Shown here: one piece after another, positions 59,994 through 64,000 of the stretch | Layout: each line of letters opens with the position of its first letter | Position numbering within the stretch: the first letter of the stretch is position 1 | Origin: Micromonospora echinofusca | GTDB lineage: Bacteria; Actinomycetota; Actinomycetes; Mycobacteriales; Micromonosporaceae | Assembly (NCBI RefSeq): GCF_900091445.1 | Contig: NZ_LT607733.1 | Coordinates: 6,671,001-6,735,000 of the forward strand | Direction of reading: 5' to 3' | Length of the DNA stretch: 64,000 bases | Position numbers and translations under genes: made by a program | The notes under the pieces: generated by a model | The model's database searches: none | Told to the model about the DNA's origin: nothing | The model's input: only the letters and a program-made list of their open reading frames with translations

Positions 59994-60511
59994 GCCGACC
60001 CCAGCTGCCGGGCCTCGCCGATCGCCGTCTCCACCGCCTGCCGGGCGGTGGCGGTGCGCTGGGCGACCAGGCTCAGGACCTGCGTGATGCTCTCCAGGGA
60101 CTGCACGAGGGGGCCAGGTTGGCCGCCGTGCAGGACGGTCGTGACGAGTTGTCGTGTCTCGCGGACCTGCGCGATGGTGGCGGCGGCGGTGTCGCGGATG
60201 CCGTCGCACGCGTTCTGCACGGGTGTCAGGCCGGTGATCGTCTCGTGTGGGCTGGCCTCCTGCGGGACGGCGGCGGTGCTCGTCGTGGCCTCGCCGATGG
60301 TCGTGGCGAGGCCGCCCAGGCCGCCCCGGACGGCGGAGATGCCGTCGCGTACGCGGGTCAGGCCCGCCGCCACGGCGGCGAAGCCGGCGCCGGCGGCGCG
60401 CAGTGCCACCTCCTGCGCCTGGTTGTCGGCGGCGGACGCGAGCGCCTGTGCCCTCTCGACGCCGGTCGCCAACGCGCGCAGCTCCCCGGTGATCTTCTCG
60501 ATGTGCGACAC
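59984..60511 (-). CDS. DUF6244 family protein (N-terminal part of a toxin)
   Basis: 175 residues of DUF6244 type: MSHIEKITGELRALATGVER, AALRAAGAGFAAVAAGLTRVRDG, TAAVPQEASPHETITGLTPV, VTTVLHGGQPGPLVQSLESI, AVETAIGEARQLGSAGN. Mostly alpha-helical, Ala/Gln-rich, comparable to helical trafficking domains of polymorphic toxins; frequent in Micromonospora. GTG start at 60511. The stop TGA directly follows GGA AAC and the -1 frame continues into a toxin domain. Confidence 0.82.
   Translation of the reverse strand: MSHIEKITGELRALATGVERAQALASAADNQAQEVALRAAGAGFAAVAAGLTRVRDGISAVRGGLGGLATTIGEATTSTAAVPQEASPHETITGLTPVQNACDGIRDTAAATIAQVRETRQLVTTVLHGGQPGPLVQSLESITQVLSLVAQRTATARQAVETAIGEARQLGSAGN
59987..59993 (-). 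other. Candidate -1 ribosomal frameshift site G GGA AAC before UGA
   Basis: In the DUF6244 frame the codons are GCG GGA AAC TGA. The heptamer G-GGA-AAC fits X-XXY-YYZ, the canonical -1 slippery pattern, and the next codon is a stop. Re-pairing as GGG AAA continues in the toxin frame (G-K-L-S-G...). Whether a stimulatory structure lies downstream cannot be judged by eye; GC-rich sequence follows. A one-base deletion in the run is the simple alternative. Confidence 0.5.
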
Positions 60512-60678
60512 GCGGCCGACTCCCCCGATCGACGACGATGGGACACCGAGAAAACTAGCGACATGTGCCCCGGCCCCGCCAGGCCATTCGGGTGGGGCGG
60601 GGCCGCGTCGGACGGGCCGCGCCCGCCGCCACCACGCGGCCCGCCTCCCGCAGCGTCCGCTCCGGTCGTACGACCGCT

Positions 60679-61737
60679 TCAGGCCGGCGTGGCGGTGGCC
60701 TTGCGACGCCGCTCGGCCCGGCGGCGCACCTGCGTGTACGCGCTGGTCAGGCCCATCGCCCGGCGGACCTCGACGAGGGTCTGCCGCACCTCGTGCCGGG
60801 TCCGTTCCGTGCCCTCGAAGATCAACTGGTCGACCAGTCCGGGTTCGGCCTCGATCCGGGCCCGGCGTTCCCGGATCGGGTCCAGGAACCGGTCGAGCGC
60901 GACGGCCAGCTTCTCCTTCACCTCCACGTCACCGACCCGCCCGGCCCGGTAGCGCTCCTTGAGGTCGTCGACCTGCGCCCGATCGGGGTTGAAGAGGTCG
61001 TGGTACGCGAAGACCGGGTTCCCCTCGACGGTGCCGGGCACGTCGGCGCGGGTCCGGTTCGGATCGGTGTACATGCCCATCACCGCGCGGCGGACCGTCG
61101 CCGAGTCGGCGGAGAGCGCGATCGCGTTGCCCCGGCTCTTGCTCATCTTCGCCCGGCCGTCCGTGCCGACCAGGGTCGGCGTCTCGGACGCGATCGCCTC
61201 GGGTACGGGGAACACCTCCCCGTAGAGGTGGTTGAAGCGCCGGGCGATCTCCCGGGTCACCTCCACGTGCGCCGCGTTGTCCTTGCCGACCGGGACGACC
61301 TGCCCCTTCACGCAGAGGATGTCGGCGGCCTGGAGCACGGGGTAGCCGAGCAGGCCGTAGGGCATCTCCTCCTTACCGGCGTCGCGGGCCATCTCCTTCA
61401 GCGAGGGCACGCGCTCCAGCCGGGGCACCGTGACCAGGTTCTGGAAGAGGGTGTTCAGGTCGCCGACCTCCGGGATGGCCGACTGGAGGTAGAAGGTGGC
61501 GCGCGCCGGGTCGACGCCGGCGGCCAGGACGTCGGTGACCATCTCCCGGGCGTTCGCCGCGACCCGCTCGATGTCCTCGCGGGTGTTGCGGGTGGTGAGC
61601 ATGTGCAGGTCGGCGATGATGAAGAAGCTCTCGTAGCGCTGGTGCAGCCGCACCCGGTTGGCGATGCTGCCGACGTAGTGGCCGAGGTGCAGCCGTCCGG
61701 TGGGGCGGTCCCCGGTGAGCATTCGTGCGACGGACAT
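60679..61737 (-). CDS. trpS: Tryptophanyl-tRNA synthetase
   Basis: 352 residues, class I synthetase. HIGH-like motif GRLHLGHYVGS near the N-terminus, LLGYPVLQAADILCVKGQVVPVGKDNAAHVE, and KMSKSRGN (KMSKS motif). The C-terminal helical part has VGDVEVKEKL-type sequence. Attaches tryptophan to its tRNA in the cytoplasm. ATG 61737. The bacterial TrpRS type; whether it is the only copy in the genome cannot be told. Confidence 0.95.
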   Translation of the reverse strand: MSVARMLTGDRPTGRLHLGHYVGSIANRVRLHQRYESFFIIADLHMLTTRNTREDIERVAANAREMVTDVLAAGVDPARATFYLQSAIPEVGDLNTLFQNLVTVPRLERVPSLKEMARDAGKEEMPYGLLGYPVLQAADILCVKGQVVPVGKDNAAHVEVTREIARRFNHLYGEVFPVPEAIASETPTLVGTDGRAKMSKSRGNAIALSADSATVRRAVMGMYTDPNRTRADVPGTVEGNPVFAYHDLFNPDRAQVDDLKERYRAGRVGDVEVKEKLAVALDRFLDPIRERRARIEAEPGLVDQLIFEGTERTRHEVRQTLVEVRRAMGLTSAYTQVRRRAERRRKATATPA

Positions 61738-61824
61738 GGTGGTACGCCTTTCGTGCCTGGTGGAAGAAGGTGTGCGCGGGCGCGCGTCGACCGGGGAGGT
61801 CGTCCCGGGTCGGTCAGGGTCGGC

Positions 61825-62010
61825 TCAGCGAGCCGAGCGCCATCGCGCGCCGTCGCGGAACCGCAGTCCGCCGGCACGAAGTACGTCGATCATCCGCTCG
61901 CGGCCGTCGTCGGAGCGGGTGGGAGAGGTGGTCACGACGCCGAGCGGGAGGCCGTCGACGGGGTCGACGGCCTCCGGCGCGTAGCTGATCGGCCGGACCA
62001 CGCTCCCCAC
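61825..62010 (-). CDS. Small hypothetical protein (61 aa)
   Basis: GTG start at 62010, ending about 90 nt before trpS. The codons have strong G/C third positions, and the predicted peptide has ordinary composition (VVRPISYAPEAVDPVDG, GLPLGVVTTSPTRSDDGR, ERMIDVLRAGGLRFRDGA). No recognisable domain. It contains a single Trp codon near the end, so it is not a convincing trp leader peptide. Confidence 0.45.
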   Translation of the reverse strand: MGSVVRPISYAPEAVDPVDGLPLGVVTTSPTRSDDGRERMIDVLRAGGLRFRDGARWRSAR

Positions 62011-62034
62011 GGTAGCGGGTCCGGCCCTGCCCGT

Positions 62035-62484
62035 TCAGCCCTGGCGGTAGCTTTCCCGGTAGTAGTCGCCGATCCGGTCCCGGTAGCCGGGCTCGCCGTA
62101 CGCGTCCGGATCGAAGGCCGGCGAGTCCTTCACCTGATCGCGGGTGCGGTCCACGTGGACCGTGCGGTCCAGGTGGTCCACCCGCGTCACCGTGCCGGCG
62201 GGCAGCAGGACCTTTCGCCCGAAGATCCACGGCCCGGTGTCCACCACCAGCCAGCGGGCGTCGGTGTCGTCGCTGGCCTCGTCGACCGAGCCGATCCGCC
62301 CGTCGGTGGCCTCCACCCGGTAGCCGACCAGGTCGAGTGGGGTACCGGGACCGGGGGCGTCCGGCCCGTCGCCGCCGGGCTCCGGCCCGTCCGGCGGGGC
62401 TGAGTCGGGGTTGGCGCCGGAATATCCGCCGGCGAGGGCGGACGGGTCGCGCCAGGTCCAGGGGTTGAAGGTCGACGGCTGCAC
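62035..62484 (-). CDS. PRC-barrel domain protein
   Basis: 149 residues. An N-terminal Pro/Gly/Asp-rich segment, then a PRC-barrel domain (LVGYRVEATDGRIGSVDEAS, ARWLVVDTGPWIFGRKVLLP, TRVDHLDRTVHVD), and an acidic-aromatic tail (YRDRIGDYYRESYRQG). PRC-barrel proteins in actinobacteria are general stress or RNA-related; role here unknown. GTG 62484 with GGAGGTGACCC upstream, a strong ribosome site. Confidence 0.88.
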   Translation of the reverse strand: MQPSTFNPWTWRDPSALAGGYSGANPDSAPPDGPEPGGDGPDAPGPGTPLDLVGYRVEATDGRIGSVDEASDDTDARWLVVDTGPWIFGRKVLLPAGTVTRVDHLDRTVHVDRTRDQVKDSPAFDPDAYGEPGYRDRIGDYYRESYRQG

Positions 62485-62772
62485 GGGTCACCTCCGATGA
62501 CGGTCTGCGCCGGTCCCGGAGGGCAGTGCCCCGCCCGCGTCCGTGGGAAACAACGCGGCAATTCTTGGTTCACTGGAACGTCTCGGGTGCGAACTACGTC
62601 ATATTCGTCCTGCGTCGATGAATGCAGTGTCCCGGTCGCAGGTGGGAGCGGCGGAAACCGTGGGCACGCACATTCGCCGGCAAGGGGGAGTGTCCATCCG
62701 GCACATTCGTTCCGTCGCTGCGGCCGACCATTCTGGTCCCGCATCATCCGCAGCGAGAAAAAGGGGACACGG
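62485..62772 (+). promoter_or_regulatory. Divergent region upstream of the secreted protein
   Basis: 288 bases between outward-facing genes, less GC-rich than coding DNA. It holds the upstream region of both the PRC-barrel gene and the secreted protein; AGAAAAAGGGGACACGG provides the latter's ribosome site. No RNA gene or clear promoter consensus was found. Confidence 0.35.
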
Positions 62773-63240
62773 ATGTACCGCACCATTCGCCGGACCGGGG
62801 TCGTGCTCGCCGTCGCGCTCGGACTCGCGGCCGGGACCGGCGCCGCCGCGCAGGCCGCCGTCGTCAACCCCGTCACGCCGCATTCGCTCTGCGGGCTCGG
62901 CTACGGCGTCCTCGACCAGGACCCGATCCGCCACGCGGAGACCGGCGCTCCGCTCGGCGCCGTCTACCTGCTGTATCACCCGGTCACCGGCTACGGCTGC
63001 ACGGTCACCGTCAAGTCCGCCTACGTAGGCGCCGCGACCCGCACCCAGGTCTACCTCGCCGCCCAGTACCTGCCGACCCGGACCGACGACGGCGACAGGT
63101 TCTGGGCGGCCGGGCCGACCCGGGCGTACGTCAGGGGTGGTTGCATCATCTGGGGCGGTTTCATGGCCGACGCGGGTGGCACGATCCATTACCACGAGCG
63201 GGCGAACCCGGCGATCGGTGGCATCGGCACCTGCTTCTGA
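62773..63240 (+). CDS. Secreted four-cysteine protein, hypothetical
   Basis: 155 residues. A Sec-type signal peptide: basic start MYRTIRRTG, hydrophobic core VVLAVALGLAAG, and an AQA-A cleavage-like site near residue 28. The mature part has four cysteines (SLCGLG, YGCTVT, GGCIIW, GTCF) that could form two disulfides and is rich in Tyr, Gly and Val. No known domain recognised. ATG 62773 with an AAAAAGGGGA site. Confidence 0.82.
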   Translation: MYRTIRRTGVVLAVALGLAAGTGAAAQAAVVNPVTPHSLCGLGYGVLDQDPIRHAETGAPLGAVYLLYHPVTGYGCTVTVKSAYVGAATRTQVYLAAQYLPTRTDDGDRFWAAGPTRAYVRGGCIIWGGFMADAGGTIHYHERANPAIGGIGTCF

Positions 63241-63403
63241 GACAGCGGTCCGGGAGGTCCGTGATCACGCGGGACTCCCGTTCCGGGACCGCGTAACCGA
63301 ATTGTCGACCGCAGTTGAGAAAACGCCCGACGGGTCCCGTTGTGCCGCCGTTATCGTCGGTCCATGGGGCGGATGCGGGGCGTCAGTCCCGGCGAGCGGG
63401 CCT

Positions 63404-63493
63404 CACCAGGCCCTGGTCACCAGGTACCCGCCGGGCTCGGTGATCGGCTGGCACCGCGACGCGTCCACCTTCCGGCAACTCCGCCATCCCTGA
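63404..63493 (+). pseudogene. Fragment of an AlkB-like 2-oxoglutarate dioxygenase
   Basis: A short reading (ALVTRYPPGSVIGWHRDAST) keeps the AlkB-family segment Y-x-P-G-x-x-I-G-W-H-x-D, including the first iron ligands His and Asp, and runs out to a stop within about 10 further codons. The sequence before it has no matching N-terminal domain. Probably a remnant of a decayed gene. Confidence 0.5.
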
Positions 63494-63522
63494 CCGCCGC
63501 CGCGCTGGCATACTCGGCGGCC

Positions 63523-63786
63523 ATGGTGCTGTCGCGAGGCTGGGCCCTCTTCCTCACCGGGGTCGGAGTCTGGACCTGGGTGATCTGGCCGAGGTTCGCG
63601 GTCGCCATCTGGAACGATCCCCGGTCCTGGTCCTCCGGCACGGTCGGGGAGTTTCCGGCCACCGGCTTCCTCTGGATCCACGCCCTGCTGATCGCGGCGT
63701 CCCTGCTCATCGGCACCACCGTCGGGGTGCTCGGCGTCCGCGCGTGGCGGGTGGCCCGCCGGCGGGCCGAGGGCCCGGCTTCCTGA
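63523..63786 (+). CDS. SCO4848-family membrane protein
   Basis: 87 residues with two hydrophobic helices (WALFLTGVGVWTWVIW near 6-21, and WIHALLIAASLLIGTTVGVLG near 51-71) and a basic tail (RRRAEG). The start S-R-G/P-x-x-x-F-L-x-x-x-G-V-W-x-W fits the SCO4848 family of small conserved actinobacterial membrane proteins of unknown function. ATG 63523; a Leu-Ala-rich shadow frame overlaps it. Confidence 0.82.
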   Translation: MVLSRGWALFLTGVGVWTWVIWPRFAVAIWNDPRSWSSGTVGEFPATGFLWIHALLIAASLLIGTTVGVLGVRAWRVARRRAEGPAS

Positions 63787-63919
63787 CCTACCGCCGGGTG
63801 CCACGCCCTTCGGCCAGGCGGCGAGGACCCGCCCGACTGGCGTGCGGCCTGTCGCACCGGCCCTGAACAGGCGGGATAGTGAGCCGGTAATGGTGTGACG
63901 GGCGCCGCTACCCCCCGAT

Positions 63920-63949
63920 TTGACGTTCAAACCAGCAGACGCGTAACTT
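63920..63949 (+). promoter_or_regulatory. Candidate sigma-70-type promoter at the right edge
   Basis: TTGACG (63920-63925) and TAACTT (63944-63949) separated by 18 bases, in an AT-richer patch 130 bases downstream of the last gene. It would drive a plus-strand gene that starts beyond the window edge. Nothing coding is seen between 63787 and 64000. Confidence 0.45.
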
Positions 63950-64000
63950 TCTCTCTGCCAGCGCGGAACGGGGCAAACAGGGCGAAGGTCCTGGAGTGCC

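Noticed and set aside
61738..62010. Trp leader peptide attenuator for trpS
   Set aside because: The small frame has only one Trp codon and no clear terminator/antiterminator stems before trpS.
1..64000. tRNA/rRNA genes, CRISPR arrays, intact insertion sequences
   Set aside because: No cloverleaf or rRNA-like conserved sequence, no regularly spaced repeats, and no transposase reading frame seen on either strand.

Overview
The window is high-G+C actinobacterial DNA with strong third-position GC bias, GTG starts and frequent ATGA/GTGA stop-start overlaps. DUF6244, an Fxs peptide locus and a SCO4848-type membrane protein point to Micromonosporaceae, probably Micromonospora (inference). No rRNA, tRNA, CRISPR array or intact insertion sequence was seen.

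Positions 1 to about 45.7 kb are most of a hybrid biosynthetic gene cluster that continues off the left edge. (a) 1-3.9 kb, minus strand: phosphopantetheinyl transferase, glycosyltransferase, NDP-hexose 2,3-dehydratase and 3-ketoreductase, for making and attaching a deoxysugar. (b) 4.1-12.2 kb, plus strand: a tightly coupled acyl-unit pathway with a SagB-type oxidase, an acyl-CoA dehydrogenase, an AMP ligase, a free ACP, a shortened dehydrogenase-like protein, a DapB-like reductase and an AMP-ligase/ACP didomain. (c) 12.2-21.9 kb: one type I PKS module (KS-AT-KR-DH-ACP), the four-gene hydroxymalonyl-ACP cassette (FkbK/J/I/H types, no O-methyltransferase) and a type II thioesterase. (d) 21.9-26.6 kb: a class II DAHP-synthase homologue that lacks all four metal ligands, an FAD monooxygenase, and a Tat-exported bicovalent flavin oxidase. 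(e) 26.7-42.9 kb: an aromatic/NRPS block with salicylate synthase, salicyl-AMP ligase, aryl carrier protein, free-standing condensation protein, C-A-PCP NRPS, a SgcC4-like MIO tyrosine aminomutase, Eis-type acetyltransferase, enediyne-type epoxide hydrolase, P450 and SgcJ-like protein. (f) An ABC exporter at 43.8-45.7 kb.

The aminomutase, epoxide hydrolase, SgcJ-like protein and free condensation enzyme together recall 9-membered enediyne clusters such as C-1027. No enediyne PKSE is in the window, so the core would have to lie to the left, or these are tailoring genes reused on another scaffold. No pathway regulator was recognised in the cluster.

From about 45.9 kb the genes are housekeeping or accessory: PPOX-like flavoprotein, RluA-type pseudouridine synthase, alpha/beta hydrolase. 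At 48.7-57.8 kb is a minus-strand Fxs (FxSxx-COOH) locus: a precursor ending FNSAI, a radical SAM/SPASM maturase fused to an HExxH domain, an AAC(3)-type protein, two TIR-like proteins and a giant ParA/NB-ARC/TPR protein. Next to it (57.9-60.5 kb) are a SLATT/DUF4231 membrane protein, a SitI3-like immunity protein, and a DUF6244-CdiA-CT toxin whose parts are joined only by a -1 frameshift at a perfect slippery heptamer. The right end holds trpS, a PRC-barrel protein, a secreted four-cysteine protein, an AlkB remnant and a SCO4848-family membrane protein.
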